NCBI RefSeq assembly: GCF_024639375.1
Contig: NZ_JAHEIM010000004.1
Location: 59,725 to 123,724 of the forward strand
Source of the DNA: Rhodoluna sp.
Lineage (GTDB): Bacteria > Actinomycetota > Actinomycetes > Actinomycetales > Microbacteriaceae
Direction of reading: 5' to 3'
Length of the DNA stretch: 64,000 bases
Part shown: positions 1 to 9,569 of the stretch, piece after piece
Layout: every line of letters begins with the position of its first letter
Position numbering within the stretch: the stretch's first letter is position 1
The notes under the pieces: model-generated
Seen by the model: the letters and a program-made list of their open reading frames with translations, nothing else
The model's database searches: none
Told to the model about the DNA's origin: nothing
Translations under genes and position numbers: made by a program

Positions 1-129
1 AGTGATAATCCAGACGAGGCCCAAAAGCATGAAGCCGAACATCAGTGGCTTGAACCAGGCTGGGTTCGGTGCGTCTTCACCCTTAGGTGCTTGAGGCTTT
101 GCTGGCTTAGTTAGTTTCTTTTCAGACAT
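1..129 (-). CDS. crgA: Cell division protein CrgA, C-terminus beyond window edge
   Basis: The 43 visible codons encode a Lys/Pro-rich cytoplasmic N-terminus, then NPAWFKPLMFGFMLLGLVWI, the start of the first membrane helix typical of CrgA. CrgA is a small two-helix actinobacterial septation protein that interacts with FtsZ/FtsI-type proteins and PBPs. Position next to trpG/pabA and the pknB cluster is the conserved actinobacterial arrangement. The ATG is preceded by TAGAAT with a 6-nt gap, suggesting a leaderless transcript. The gene runs off the left edge, so the second helix is not seen. Confidence 0.85.
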   Translation of the reverse strand, partial: MSEKKLTKPAKPQAPKGEDAPNPAWFKPLMFGFMLLGLVWIIT

Positions 130-135
130 GCGCCA

Positions 136-141
136 ATTCTA
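136..141 (-). promoter_or_regulatory. Putative -10 element of crgA
   Basis: TAGAAT ends 6 nt before the crgA ATG, placing the expected transcript start at the start codon. Confidence 0.5.
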
Positions 142-188
142 CACTTGGCGCTTTGGCCCACGCTCATCCAAAGTAGGCTTAATGTCTC

Positions 189-845
189 ATGGTTAAGATT
201 CTGGTTTTAGACAACTACGACAGCTTTGTTTATACCCTCAACGGTTATTTGCAGCAGCTTGGCGCGGAAACTGAAGTTTTGCGCAACGACGTGGTGACCG
301 AGGCTGAGTTGCCAGGACTTCTAGCCAAATACGACGCGGTGCTGCTCAGCCCAGGCCCTGGCACCCCGGCCGATGCGGGTTTGAGCATTCCTGTGGTTAA
401 GTTGGCGCTGCAGAGTGGCCAGCCGGTGTTTGGTGTTTGCCTAGGCCACCAAGCAATCGCCGAAGCCATGGGTGCAACCGTGACCAGCGCCGAAGAATTG
501 ATGCACGGCAAAACCTCGCTGGTGAACCACGATGATTCTTTGATCTTCAAGGATGTTGCCGAGCCATTCACCGCGACTCGTTATCACTCACTGGCAGTTG
601 TTGATTCGACAGTGCCAGCCGATTTGCTTGTTACCGCGCGCACTGCGCCAACTGAAACTTCAAAGGGCGGCGTAATCATGGCGCTGCAACACAAGAGCAA
701 ACCAATTTATGGTGTGCAATATCACCCAGAGTCAGTGTTGACCCAACACGGTTACCAAATGCTTGGCAACTGGTTGGAGTCGATTGGCCTTAATGGTGCT
801 GCTGAGCGTGCGAAAGATTTGTCGCCGCTGGTTAATTTGTCTTAG
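189..845 (+). CDS. pabA: Aminodeoxychorismate/anthranilate synthase glutaminase subunit
   Basis: This is a class I glutamine amidotransferase that releases ammonia from glutamine for the partner chorismate-using subunit (PabB or TrpE), feeding folate and/or tryptophan synthesis. The N-terminus shows LVLDNYDSFVYTL, the oxyanion region SPGPGTP, the nucleophile in GVCLGHQ (Cys84), and the His/Glu of the triad in YGVQYHPES near the C-terminus. At 218 residues it is a full-length single-domain glutaminase. It lies between crgA and pknB, where Mycobacterium carries the gene annotated trpG. The sequence alone does not say whether it serves PabB, TrpE or both. Confidence 0.88.
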   Translation: MVKILVLDNYDSFVYTLNGYLQQLGAETEVLRNDVVTEAELPGLLAKYDAVLLSPGPGTPADAGLSIPVVKLALQSGQPVFGVCLGHQAIAEAMGATVTSAEELMHGKTSLVNHDDSLIFKDVAEPFTATRYHSLAVVDSTVPADLLVTARTAPTETSKGGVIMALQHKSKPIYGVQYHPESVLTQHGYQMLGNWLESIGLNGAAERAKDLSPLVNLS

Positions 846-853
846 ACGAAGTT

Positions 854-891
854 AATCAACGAACTTGAATTACAAGTTCAGGCTATTGATT
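854..891. terminator. Possible hairpin between convergent pabA and pknB
   Basis: GAACTTG (861-867) and CAAGTTC (873-879) form a 7-bp stem with a 5-nt loop, extended by AATCAA/TTGATT outside it. There is no clear T-run, so terminator function is tentative. Confidence 0.3.
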
Positions 892-2728
892 ACTGACAAG
901 CAACGTAAAGCACGATTGCAGATTTCTGCGGCGCAAGCCCCGGCAGAATCGACTGATCAACCACAATGGTGCCGGCTGTTCCGGTGCAGGCATCCTTAGT
1001 TGTAATTGAAACCGTGAAACCTACTTCTGGTGAAAGTAGTGCCGAACGAGCGTCGCTCACCGAAAGGTTGCGCACATCAGGAACCATAACCTTGCCGTTT
1101 GAAATTACAAGATTCACAGCAGTGCCTTCGGCAATTTGAGTGTTCAAGGCTGGGTCAGATTCAATCACTTGACCAGCTGGCACCGTAGCGCTGTTTGCCT
1201 GAGTGATTGTGCCAAGAGTAAGTTTTGCGGCGGCAAGAGCAGCACTTGCAGCGCTCTCGGTGAGGTTAGCCAAAGTTGGAACCAACACGGTGTTCTTGCC
1301 ACTCGACACATAAACAATGATCGAAGTGCGCTCGGGAACAGTTGTGCCTGCCGGTGGATCGGTGCGAATGATGGTGTCAACCGCAATGGTGTCGCTCGGC
1401 TCGGTTACTTTTTGCACCAACAAACCTTGGCCGGTAAGTGCGCTGTAGCCGTCTGTGTAAGTCTGGCTAACCACGTTGGCAACATCAATGCCCGATGGGC
1501 TTGGAATGATGTTGGCTCCAAGGTTGCCCAGGCTCACCAGCCAAATCATGAGTCCAACAAAAATCACGCCAACTGCAGAACCGATGGTCCAAATCAAACC
1601 TTTGGATGGCCCGCCACTGCGAGTAAGCAAGCGAACCGGGCCGCTGCCGTTGGTGCTTGGAATCTCTACGCCAAGAGTGGCGAACGGGTTGGTGCCAGTG
1701 CCAACCGGGCCGGTGTTGCTAGTAGCCTCACTTGGCAATGGGTTGCTGGTTACACCGCTGTCGCGGAACAAAGCTTCGAAGTCATCATCGGCAACGTTGC
1801 GAATGATTTCAGTTTGCTGAGTTGAAACATTTGCCAGTGGCGATGCGTGAATTGGGCTTGGAGCTGTTGCCGGTGAACCTGCGGCAGCGGCAAGCAAGTT
1901 CTCACGGAACTCTTCTGCAGTTTGAAAACGGTCTTCGCGGTTTTTTGCAAGTGCACGCAAAACAACTTGATCAAGTTCGGCAGTGATGCTCGGGTCAAAC
2001 GAAGATGGTGCCGGCACTGCTTCGCTCACGTGTTGGTAGGCAACTGAAACAGCAGTCTCACCCTTGAACGGTGGGCGACCAGCAAGCATTTCGTAAAGCA
2101 GCACACCAGCTGAATAAAGATCGGTGCGTGAGTCAACAGTTTCACCGCGAGCTTGCTCTGGTGAGAAATATTGTGCGGTGCCAACGATGCCACTGGTGTG
2201 CGCCATTGTGGCTGATGAATCTGACACTGCGCGAGCAATACCGAAATCCATAACCTTCACTTGGCCACCGTCGGTGATCATTACGTTGGCAGCTTTAATG
2301 TCGCGGTGAATTACACCAGCGCGGTGAGAAATTTCTAGAGCGGTTAGAACTCCGCTGGCATAGTCGATGGCTTCTTGAAGTGAAAGGCGACGACCGTGCA
2401 TGATGTCGCGAAGAAGTTCACCCTTTACATATTCCATAACGATGTATGGAACCTTTTGTTCGTTGCCGTATTCGTCACGAGTGATCTCTTCACCGGCGTC
2501 GTAAACGCGAACGATGGTTGGGTGGGCCATGCGAGCAGAAGCTTGAGCCTCTTGACGAAAGCGAGCTTCGAAACTTGGGTCGTTGGCAAGATCTGACTTG
2601 AGCAACTTGATTGCAACGGTGCGACCCAAACGGGTGTCTACACCTTCATAAACATCGGCCATGCCACCGCGACCGATGAGGCTTCCAACCTCATAGCGAC
2701 CTGCGATAACTCGCTGACTCTCAAGCAA
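890..2728 (-). CDS. pknB: Ser/Thr protein kinase PknB with three PASTA domains
   Basis: A transmembrane eukaryotic-type kinase that senses cell-wall fragments and phosphorylates division and envelope proteins. The kinase domain spans roughly residues 10-270, with glycine loop IGRGGMADVYEG, the AIKLL lysine, HRDIKAANVM and DFGIARA. A proline/serine-rich juxtamembrane stretch leads to one helix around residue 380-400. Three PASTA repeats follow, the last two opening with VPTLANL and VPDVRNL; Mycobacterium PknB has four. The start is TTG, with GGAG about 7 nt upstream. It is the last gene of the fhaA-to-pknB run, 51 nt after pknA. Confidence 0.92.
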   Translation of the reverse strand: MLESQRVIAGRYEVGSLIGRGGMADVYEGVDTRLGRTVAIKLLKSDLANDPSFEARFRQEAQASARMAHPTIVRVYDAGEEITRDEYGNEQKVPYIVMEYVKGELLRDIMHGRRLSLQEAIDYASGVLTALEISHRAGVIHRDIKAANVMITDGGQVKVMDFGIARAVSDSSATMAHTSGIVGTAQYFSPEQARGETVDSRTDLYSAGVLLYEMLAGRPPFKGETAVSVAYQHVSEAVPAPSSFDPSITAELDQVVLRALAKNREDRFQTAEEFRENLLAAAAGSPATAPSPIHASPLANVSTQQTEIIRNVADDDFEALFRDSGVTSNPLPSEATSNTGPVGTGTNPFATLGVEIPSTNGSGPVRLLTRSGGPSKGLIWTIGSAVGVIFVGLMIWLVSLGNLGANIIPSPSGIDVANVVSQTYTDGYSALTGQGLLVQKVTEPSDTIAVDTIIRTDPPAGTTVPERTSIIVYVSSGKNTVLVPTLANLTESAASAALAAAKLTLGTITQANSATVPAGQVIESDPALNTQIAEGTAVNLVISNGKVMVPDVRNLSVSDARSALLSPEVGFTVSITTKDACTGTAGTIVVDQSILPGLAPQKSAIVLYVACQ

Positions 2729-2779
2729 TCTTTACTCCAATTAGTTGTAGGGGTTCGGCGATAAGTCTAATCTGCCGAC

Positions 2780-4147
2780 TTATTGCGGGGTTGTGCTGGT
2801 GGTTGGCGTTGGTGTTGGTGCAACCGCACCGCCCACGTAATAAGTAACCGTCACACTGCTACCAATTGCTACGGTGCCAGCCGGAGAAACGTCATAAACC
2901 GTCATCACCGCAGGGTCATCCGCAGGCAACGCAGTGCCAGGCACTGCAGTAACCGAAAGACCCATGCCAGACAAGATGTTGCTAACTTCGGCAACATTCT
3001 TGCCCTGCAAATCGCTGAGCAACACAACAACGGTCTCAGGTGTAGTGGCTGATGCCGAGGCCGATGCACTTGGGGTTGGCTGGCTGGTGCCGGTTTGGCT
3101 TTGGCTAGGCAGCGGGCTAGGGCTTGGCACTTCAGGTTGCATCGAAGTGACCACGATTGCCACCACCACTGAGATTGCTGTGATTGCCAAAAGGGCAATT
3201 AGGGCAAACCATGGCCAAACGATTGGTTGGCGCTGAATGGCTACCTGGCCAGGTGGCAACTCAATAACCGCGGTCTTATCGCTCGATTTTGGCTGGGTAA
3301 TTACCTGGGTTGCCGCAGATTCGCGCGGGGCACCGGTCATCATCGATTCGGCTCGTTTGGCCAATGCCAGGGCTGATTCAGGGCGCTGATTGGCCTTTTT
3401 AGCCAGGCAAGCCATAACTAGCTTGGCTACTCGCGGGTCAACGCTGTCAGGCAAGGCCGGCGGCGCCTGGTTGATCTGGGCCATGGCGATTTCCATTTGG
3501 CTGTCACCAGTGAACGGGCGCTTGCCGGCAAGTGCCTCATAGGCCACGATGCCCAGAGAGTAGATGTCGGTGGAAGGAGTAGCTGGCTTGCCGGTAGCTT
3601 GCTCGGGTGAAAGGTATTGAACGGTGCCCATCACTTGGCCGGTGGCAGTTAGCCCAACCTGGTCGGCAACGCGCGCGATTCCAAAGTCGGTGATCTTTAG
3701 GCGACCATCCGGGGTGATTAGTAAGTTGCCGGGCTTCACATCGCGGTGCACCAAACCGGCCTCGTGTGCCTCGTGCAATGCGCGAGCAGTCTGGGCAATG
3801 ATGTCGAGCACTTGCTCAGAAGGCAAAGTTTTTTGCACCTCAAGAATGCGAGCCAGTGAATCACCCGGCACTAGTTCCATCACCAAGTAGGCAGAACCCG
3901 AATCTTCGCCGTAGTCAAAAACGTTGGCAATGCCCTCGTGGTTAACCATCGCAGCGTGACGAGCTTCGGTTCTAAAGCGCTCAAGGAACCCAGGGTCACC
4001 CATGTATTCCTGCTTAAGAATTTTGATCGCCACATCGCGCAAAATCACTTCGTCTTGTGCTTGCCAAACTTCACCCATGCCGCCAATTGCAATGCGACTG
4101 ATTAGTTTGTAGCGCCCACCATAGAGTTGCCCAATTTCAGGTTTCAT
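2780..4147 (-). CDS. pknA: Ser/Thr protein kinase PknA-like, with one PASTA domain
   Basis: Second kinase of the cluster, by family a regulator of cell shape and division. Seen are [14 protein letters not shown], the AIKIL lysine, [11 protein letters not shown] and DFGIARV in about the first 270 residues. A membrane helix follows near residue 315-335, then a Ser/Thr/Pro linker and one C-terminal PASTA-like domain ([20 protein letters not shown]...). It ends in a short Thr/Pro tail. Mycobacterial PknA is usually described without PASTA, so the extracellular repeat is a difference. Its ATG overlaps the pbpA stop by 4 nt, implying translational coupling. Confidence 0.9.
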   Translation of the reverse strand: MKPEIGQLYGGRYKLISRIAIGGMGEVWQAQDEVILRDVAIKILKQEYMGDPGFLERFRTEARHAAMVNHEGIANVFDYGEDSGSAYLVMELVPGDSLARILEVQKTLPSEQVLDIIAQTARALHEAHEAGLVHRDVKPGNLLITPDGRLKITDFGIARVADQVGLTATGQVMGTVQYLSPEQATGKPATPSTDIYSLGIVAYEALAGKRPFTGDSQMEIAMAQINQAPPALPDSVDPRVAKLVMACLAKKANQRPESALALAKRAESMMTGAPRESAATQVITQPKSSDKTAVIELPPGQVAIQRQPIVWPWFALIALLAITAISVVVAIVVTSMQPEVPSPSPLPSQSQTGTSQPTPSASASASATTPETVVVLLSDLQGKNVAEVSNILSGMGLSVTAVPGTALPADDPAVMTVYDVSPAGTVAIGSSVTVTYYVGGAVAPTPTPTTSTTPQ

Positions 4148-5592
4148 TTACCCAACACCGCCCGCATAACTTTTTGAGCCACCGGCGCAGCAAGTGAATT
4201 GCCTCGACCAGATTGACCCATTCCCCCACCATTTGCGATTACCACTGCAACTGCAACCTGCGGATTATTTGCCGGAGCAAAACCAGTGAACCAAAGTGTG
4301 TACGGCTCGCCTTTTCCATTTTGTGCTGTTCCAGTTTTACCTGCGACAGATACACCCGGGATAGCTCCGTTGCCAGAAACTCCACGCGCAACTGCGCCAA
4401 TCATCATGTCTCGAACTTTTGCTGCAGTGTCGGCGGACATTGCTTGCGAGAAAACTTCAGGAGATGGCTGATTCAAAATTGAAAGGTTCGATGAATAAAC
4501 AGCTTCAACCAAATTCGGTTTCATTAGCTGCCCACCGTTTGCAACAGCAGCACTAACCATTGCCATTTGCAGTGGAGTTACGCGCACATCGTATTGACCG
4601 AATGATGACAATGCAGTTTGCGCGTCATCCATGTTGCTTGGATAGATGCTCGCGGTTGAAGTCATTGGGAACTTAACTGTTTTGCCAAACCCAAACTTTG
4701 CAGCTTGGTCGGCAATGGTGTTTTGACCAATCGCAACACCTAGTTGCGCGAATGGAATGTTGCAAGACAAACGCAGCGCATCGGCAATTGAAACCGTGGT
4801 TGCGCTGCCGCAACGACCTTCGCCAGAGTTCTGAATGTAAGTAGTGGTGCCAGGCAGGGTTAGCTTGGCAGGGTTAGGGAATCGGCTGTCTGGCTGGTAT
4901 TTGCCGCTATCGATTGCCGCAGTAGAAACCACAATCTTGAAGACCGAACCAGGCGCATAGAGCTCGGTGTAGGCGCGGTTCAGCAGTGGCGCACTCTTGG
5001 CGGCAAGCAACTTGTTGTAGTTGGCATTCGAGGTCTGGCCATCGTGCACCGAAAGCAAGTTTGCATCCCAGGCTGGCTTAGAAACCATCGCCAAAATGTT
5101 TCCGGTCTTTGGGTCAAGCGCAACAACCGCGCCGGCTTTATCGCCGAGCGCATCCCAAGCCGCTTTTTGAACCTTTGGATTAATGGTGAGTTCAACCGCA
5201 CCACCGGTTACCGGGTTACCCGAAAGCAATGCAGAAATTTGTTCAAAGAACTGGGATGAATTTTGACCGGTTAGGTAACTGTTCATTGCAGATTCAAGAC
5301 CGGTTGAACCTTGGTAGATGCTAAAGAAACCGGTAATTGCTGAATACATTGGGCTGTCATAACGACGGGTGTATCGATAAACATCGTCTGACTTAACCGA
5401 CTGCGCAATTGGTTGACCGTCAACCAGAATTGCACCGCGTTGAGTTTTGTAACTGTCATAAATAGAACGCACGTTGCGTTGATCGGCGCTGTAGGTGTCG
5501 GCACCAATCACCTGAATTCCAGTGCTGGCTACAAAAAGACTCAAGAACATAATGAAGATCACAATGCTCACTCGTTTGAGTTCACGCTTCAT
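4144..5592 (-). CDS. pbpA: Penicillin-binding transpeptidase PbpA (class B)
   Basis: Class B PBP that cross-links peptidoglycan with the RodA glycosyltransferase encoded just upstream. An N-terminal membrane anchor (about residues 8-28) precedes the dimerisation region and the transpeptidase domain. The catalytic motifs are SVFK (SxxK), SCN (SxN) and KTGTAQ (KTG). Its 482 residues match actinobacterial PbpA. It overlaps rodA and pknA by 4 nt on either side, so the proteins are probably made in balanced amounts from one mRNA. Confidence 0.92.
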   Translation of the reverse strand: MKRELKRVSIVIFIMFLSLFVASTGIQVIGADTYSADQRNVRSIYDSYKTQRGAILVDGQPIAQSVKSDDVYRYTRRYDSPMYSAITGFFSIYQGSTGLESAMNSYLTGQNSSQFFEQISALLSGNPVTGGAVELTINPKVQKAAWDALGDKAGAVVALDPKTGNILAMVSKPAWDANLLSVHDGQTSNANYNKLLAAKSAPLLNRAYTELYAPGSVFKIVVSTAAIDSGKYQPDSRFPNPAKLTLPGTTTYIQNSGEGRCGSATTVSIADALRLSCNIPFAQLGVAIGQNTIADQAAKFGFGKTVKFPMTSTASIYPSNMDDAQTALSSFGQYDVRVTPLQMAMVSAAVANGGQLMKPNLVEAVYSSNLSILNQPSPEVFSQAMSADTAAKVRDMMIGAVARGVSGNGAIPGVSVAGKTGTAQNGKGEPYTLWFTGFAPANNPQVAVAVVIANGGGMGQSGRGNSLAAPVAQKVMRAVLGK

Positions 5593-6956
5593 AGGTTCAC
5601 CGTCCTATTGCCGCCGCCAATGCTGTCGCTAATGCGCAACAGCACTCCGATGATGATCCAGTTAGCAAGCAAAGACGAACCACCAGCTGCAAGCAGCGGA
5701 GTGGTCAAACCGGTTAGTGGCACAACGCGCGTGACACCACCAATCACGATGAAGGTTTGCAACGCAATTACAAATGACAAACCGGTTGCCAAAAGTTTTG
5801 AGAAGTCATCCGGGTGATTAAAACCAATGCGTATGCCGCGTGAAACTAGCAGCAGATACAAAACCAAAATTGCAAACATGCCAACCAGGCCAAGCTCTTC
5901 ACCTAGTGAGGCAATGATGAAGTCGCTCTCGGCAAGTGGCACAAGGTGTGGAATGCCGCCACCCAGACCTGTGCCCATTAGTCCACCGTGGGCCATGCCA
6001 AAAATGCCCTGCACCAATTGGTAGCTGCCACCATTTGCGTCGTAGTTCGCTTGAGTGAATGGGTTCAGCCACGAGTCAAAGCGGCCGCCAACGTATCCCA
6101 TGAAACGGCTGGCCACCAGGGCGCCGGTGATGAACATGGTTAGACCAACCACCACATAAATTGCACGGCCGGTTGCGGTGTAGACCAAAACAATGAAGAG
6201 GCCAAAGTAAAGCAATGAGGTGCCCAGGTCGCGCTCTAGAACCAAAACCACCAGGCTGGCTGCCCAAATGGTGACGATTGGGCCTAGTTCGCGGGCGCGT
6301 GGAATGCGAAGGCCAAAGATCTTGCGGCCAACAATGGCCAGCGATTCACGCCGGGTCACCAGATATCCGGCAAAAAACACGGTCAGGGCTATCTTGGCCA
6401 GCTCACCAGGCTGAAAGGTAAAGCCCGCGACACCAATCCACAGCTGGGCTCCGTTGATGTTTAGGCCAATAAACGGCAGCATTGGGGCCAAAAGCAGGCC
6501 AACACCAATAAACATCGACACATATACATAGCGTCGCAAGAACAGGTGGCTCGGCACATAAATGATCACCGCGGCAGCGACCGCCATGGCAATCACCGTC
6601 CAGATCACTTGCTTCACGCCAAACACCTCGGTGCCGCCGTTAGCCAGGGTGCCAAGATCAAGTCGGTAAATCTCGGCAATGCCCAAACCGTTGAGCACCA
6701 GGGCGATCGGCAAAATCATTGGGTCGGCCTCGGATGCGCGCAGGCGCATGATGCCGTGCAGAATCACAGCCAAGAAAGCAGGTGGCAAAAGGTAAAGGAA
6801 GATCTCTGGGTTTAGAACTTCAAGAATTGATAGCTGAACCTGCGAAAGCTCAAAGGCATTGATGCCGATGGCAAACAAAAGCAAAAGCGCTTCGATGTTT
6901 CGATTGCGAGGAATTACTCGAACAATCTTTGGCAGGTTGGCGGCGACGTTTGTCAT
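5589..6956 (-). CDS. rodA: SEDS-family peptidoglycan polymerase RodA/FtsW
   Basis: Polytopic SEDS glycosyltransferase (455 residues, about ten or more hydrophobic helices) that polymerises lipid II with its PBP partner. Family landmarks are the large extracellular loop with Gly-rich segments (GIFGMAHGGLMGTGLGGG, SDFIIASLGEELG) and the C-terminal GVTRVVPLTGLTTPLLAAGG. The position directly before pbpA indicates RodA rather than the divisome FtsW. It overlaps both neighbours by 4 nt. Confidence 0.92.
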   Translation of the reverse strand: MTNVAANLPKIVRVIPRNRNIEALLLLFAIGINAFELSQVQLSILEVLNPEIFLYLLPPAFLAVILHGIMRLRASEADPMILPIALVLNGLGIAEIYRLDLGTLANGGTEVFGVKQVIWTVIAMAVAAAVIIYVPSHLFLRRYVYVSMFIGVGLLLAPMLPFIGLNINGAQLWIGVAGFTFQPGELAKIALTVFFAGYLVTRRESLAIVGRKIFGLRIPRARELGPIVTIWAASLVVLVLERDLGTSLLYFGLFIVLVYTATGRAIYVVVGLTMFITGALVASRFMGYVGGRFDSWLNPFTQANYDANGGSYQLVQGIFGMAHGGLMGTGLGGGIPHLVPLAESDFIIASLGEELGLVGMFAILVLYLLLVSRGIRIGFNHPDDFSKLLATGLSFVIALQTFIVIGGVTRVVPLTGLTTPLLAAGGSSLLANWIIIGVLLRISDSIGGGNRTVNL

Positions 6957-8206
6957 TTGATCACCGTTGACCTAATTAGCTCGACAATGCGTTGTGCATC
7001 TTTAAGATCGGTTGCCGAAATAGAACGGTCAACCAGTTCTTGTTGGTAAACCGGAAGATCGGTGACTAACAGATTGGTTTGGTTGTAAACACTTGAGAAC
7101 TTCAATGGCCCAAGCGATTCTTTAATGCCCTTGAAGATTGTGACGTTGCCGTTTGATTCACCAACGTAGTAGCGAGTCTGGGTGTAGTCATAGGCAGAAA
7201 CCAAAGCAAACCAAACGAATGTTGCGATTGCAATCAGGCTGATTAGTTGACGAATGCGACGCCAACGAATGCGTGATCGTGTTTCTTTCAAAACCTTCTC
7301 TAGATATTCATCAGACTCAGGAACATAACCGGCTGGGTCTTCAGGGCGCTTGAAGATATCTGCATAAGTAAGTGGGTTCAGAATCTTCATGATTCGCGAA
7401 CCACGTTGTTCGGTGATTACAACTTCGTTTGCACTCGAACCAACAAATTGTGCGGTTGGTTCAAAATCGGTTTGCAAGTTTGCATCAACCACGTCAACCA
7501 CAACAACGGTCACGTTATCTGGTGCACCATATTCAAGTGCTTCGCCAATCAGCAACTCAGTTGCTTCTTCGGCAGTTACCTTGCTTTTCAAAATGCGTTC
7601 CATGATGTGCGGTGGAACAACACCTGATAATCCATCGGAACATAACAACCATCGGTCGCCCGGTCGTGTTTCTAAAATCTTGTTGTCAACGTCTGGGAAT
7701 TCCTCAACGTCACCAAGCACACGCATCAAAACGCTTCTGCGTGGGTGAACCAAAGCTTCGGCGGCGGTGATGCGGCCGGTGTCAACCAGGCGCTGCACAA
7801 AGGTGTGGTCGGTGGTGATTTGTTCAACTTTTTCGTTGCGAGACAAATAAACTCGCGAGTCACCAATGTGACCTAAAACAACTTTGTCGCCGCTAAACAA
7901 CAAGCCACTGAAAGTGGTTCCCATGCCCGCAAGTTCTGGGTGGGCGGCTGCAGTTTCTCCAAGCACACCATTGGCTTCCCAGATGATGTCGACCAAAGCC
8001 TTGACTGCTTCTTCGGGGCTTGAGTAGGCGCTATCAACGCGTGAAATTCGTTGTGCACAAAGGGCGGAAGCAATGTCTCCACCAGCGTGACCACCCATGC
8101 CGTCGGCAACAAAGAACAGGTTGTAGCCGGCATAGCCGCTGTCTTGGTTGCTCGAGCGAATGCGACCAATGTCGCTGCCCGCATAGCTAAGAGTTTTGAT
8201 TGCCAC
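6953..8206 (-). CDS. pstP: PP2C-family Ser/Thr phosphatase PstP
   Basis: Membrane-anchored Mn/Mg-dependent phosphatase that reverses PknA/PknB phosphorylation. Metal-binding motifs are FVADGMGGHAGGD, HIGDSRVYL, LLCSDGLSG and GAPDNVTVVVV in about the first 240 residues. A juxtamembrane linker, one helix (ISLIAIATFVWFALVSA, about residues 325-342) and a small extracellular tail follow. Gene order fhaB-pstP-rodA with an 11-nt gap to fhaB is conserved in actinobacteria. Confidence 0.92.
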   Translation of the reverse strand: MAIKTLSYAGSDIGRIRSSNQDSGYAGYNLFFVADGMGGHAGGDIASALCAQRISRVDSAYSSPEEAVKALVDIIWEANGVLGETAAAHPELAGMGTTFSGLLFSGDKVVLGHIGDSRVYLSRNEKVEQITTDHTFVQRLVDTGRITAAEALVHPRRSVLMRVLGDVEEFPDVDNKILETRPGDRWLLCSDGLSGVVPPHIMERILKSKVTAEEATELLIGEALEYGAPDNVTVVVVDVVDANLQTDFEPTAQFVGSSANEVVITEQRGSRIMKILNPLTYADIFKRPEDPAGYVPESDEYLEKVLKETRSRIRWRRIRQLISLIAIATFVWFALVSAYDYTQTRYYVGESNGNVTIFKGIKESLGPLKFSSVYNQTNLLVTDLPVYQQELVDRSISATDLKDAQRIVELIRSTVIK

Positions 8207-8217
8207 TGAGTGCGACC

Positions 8218-8721
8218 TTAGGCTCGCAACTCAAAAACGGTTTTGCCGATGCGCACCGAGGTGTTTAGTTTTACAACCGCTGGGGTGCCAACGCGGGCGC
8301 CATCCAAGTAGGTGCCGTTGGTTGAATTCAAGTCTTGAATCAGCCAATCGTTGTTGATCAAAATAAGTTTTGCGTGATGAGTCGATGCATATTCATCATC
8401 AATAATCAGATCTGAATCTTCTGAGCGACCGATGGTTAGTTCGCGCTGATCAAGTTTGATTACCGAACCGGTTTTTGGCCCATCGATAACAACCAACTTG
8501 GTTGCCAAACTTCCACTCGGCTGCATAACCAAACTTTGATTGCCCGGATTACTCGGTGCCACTGGAGCAGACACAACCTTTGGTGCATTTGCCTCTGCAA
8601 CGCGGCTAACAACTTTTTGACCAAATAGGTCTGCGCGAATTACCGAGATGATGCTGAATACAAAAATCCAGATGACTGCAAGAAAACCCGTGCGAACAAT
8701 AAATAGAGCTAGCTCACTCAT
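8218..8721 (-). CDS. fhaB: FHA-domain protein FhaB (FipA)
   Basis: A phosphothreonine-binding adaptor of the kinase cluster. The N-terminal membrane helix begins MSELALFIVRTGFLAVIWIF, which is the usual FhaB start, so this ATG is preferred over an in-frame codon 36 nt upstream that would overlap fhaA further. The FHA domain occupies about residues 75-165 with GRSEDSDLIIDD, YASTHHAKL and DLNSTNGTYLDG. It overlaps fhaA by 8 nt. FhaB homologues link kinase signalling to septation. Confidence 0.9.
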   Translation of the reverse strand: MSELALFIVRTGFLAVIWIFVFSIISVIRADLFGQKVVSRVAEANAPKVVSAPVAPSNPGNQSLVMQPSGSLATKLVVIDGPKTGSVIKLDQRELTIGRSEDSDLIIDDEYASTHHAKLILINNDWLIQDLNSTNGTYLDGARVGTPAVVKLNTSVRIGKTVFELRA

Positions 8722-9409
8722 TAGCGGCCCTCCCGGTTTCAGAAATTGTTCGCGCAATCAGTCGAAACACAAATTCACTGCGCCCTGCCTGAATTACGGT
8801 GTCACCGTTGATGCCGGTTTCGGTAATTGTGCGACCAGCAACTTTGGTGCCGTTGGTGCTTTGCAAATCTTTTACGGCTGCGTGCGCGCCATCCCAAATC
8901 ACAGCAAAGTGTTTGCGACTCAAACCGCTGTCGTTGATTTGAATGTCTGCGCTGGCATCGCGGCCCACAGATGTTTCACCTTGTTTCAAGATGAAACGCT
9001 TGCCGTCAACATCCAAAGTTGGCAACCATTCGATTTCATGCTTTTGGGTGGCCGACTTAACTGTGACCTGGCCAATGTTTAGGCTGCCGTCTTCAATCAG
9101 CTTGATAACCAAAGCTGCACCGAATTGAAAACCCTGTTTATTGGCGTGCTTGGTGGCCAGCTCGGTTAGTTCGGTGATAAGCGAATCGCCAAGAACGGCC
9201 ATGCGCTTGAAGTCTGGGGTTGAAAGGCTCACAGTAAAAGTGTTTGGCGCAAGAATGCGATCACGGCTAAGGATGCTTGCCTTCGCGTCCATCTCGGCGC
9301 GAATGTGGCCAGAAATTTCAACGGGCTGTAACTCTGATTTAAAGGTCTTGGTGAAGGCGCCATTAACAACGCGCTCCAAGCCCTTTTCAAAGTTCTCTAG
9401 AAAGCCCAT
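8714..9409 (-). CDS. fhaA: FHA-domain protein FhaA (DUF3662 + FHA), short form
   Basis: First gene of the signalling operon. The N-terminal DUF3662 region (GFLENFEKGLERVVNGAF...) binds envelope factors in homologues; the C-terminal FHA domain (about residues 145-215) carries VGRDASADIQI, GLSRKHFAV and DLQSTNGTKV. At 231 residues the two domains are nearly contiguous, without the long Gly/Pro-rich linker of mycobacterial FhaA. TAAACT lies 6 nt before the ATG, so transcription of the whole cluster may begin here without a leader. Confidence 0.88.
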   Translation of the reverse strand: MGFLENFEKGLERVVNGAFTKTFKSELQPVEISGHIRAEMDAKASILSRDRILAPNTFTVSLSTPDFKRMAVLGDSLITELTELATKHANKQGFQFGAALVIKLIEDGSLNIGQVTVKSATQKHEIEWLPTLDVDGKRFILKQGETSVGRDASADIQINDSGLSRKHFAVIWDGAHAAVKDLQSTNGTKVAGRTITETGINGDTVIQAGRSEFVFRLIARTISETGRAANE

Positions 9410-9415
9410 TCGGTC

Positions 9416-9421
9416 AGTTTA
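9416..9421 (-). promoter_or_regulatory. Putative -10 element of the fhaA-pknB operon
   Basis: TAAACT on the minus strand, 6 nt before the fhaA ATG. Confidence 0.55.
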
Positions 9422-9569
9422 CCTTTGGCAAACGGGCCCATTCGGCGCTACCTGTTAAAACGCTGGCAAGTACCTCACAGCATGCTGAAATTCGCCCCCT
9501 CACTTTTGAAAATTTCTTAACTTGGTGTTGTCCCTGAATTCCTCGGAGTTCCCAAAGAAAGTGACGAAA

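Noticed and set aside
1136..1825. Long open frame (229 codons) on the plus strand
   Set aside because: It is antisense to pknB, has a low-complexity composition rich in Ser/Trp/Asn from reverse codons and no domain; pknB is certain.
5413..5817. Open frame of 134 codons on the plus strand across the pbpA/rodA junction
   Set aside because: Antisense to two well-defined genes and without motif.
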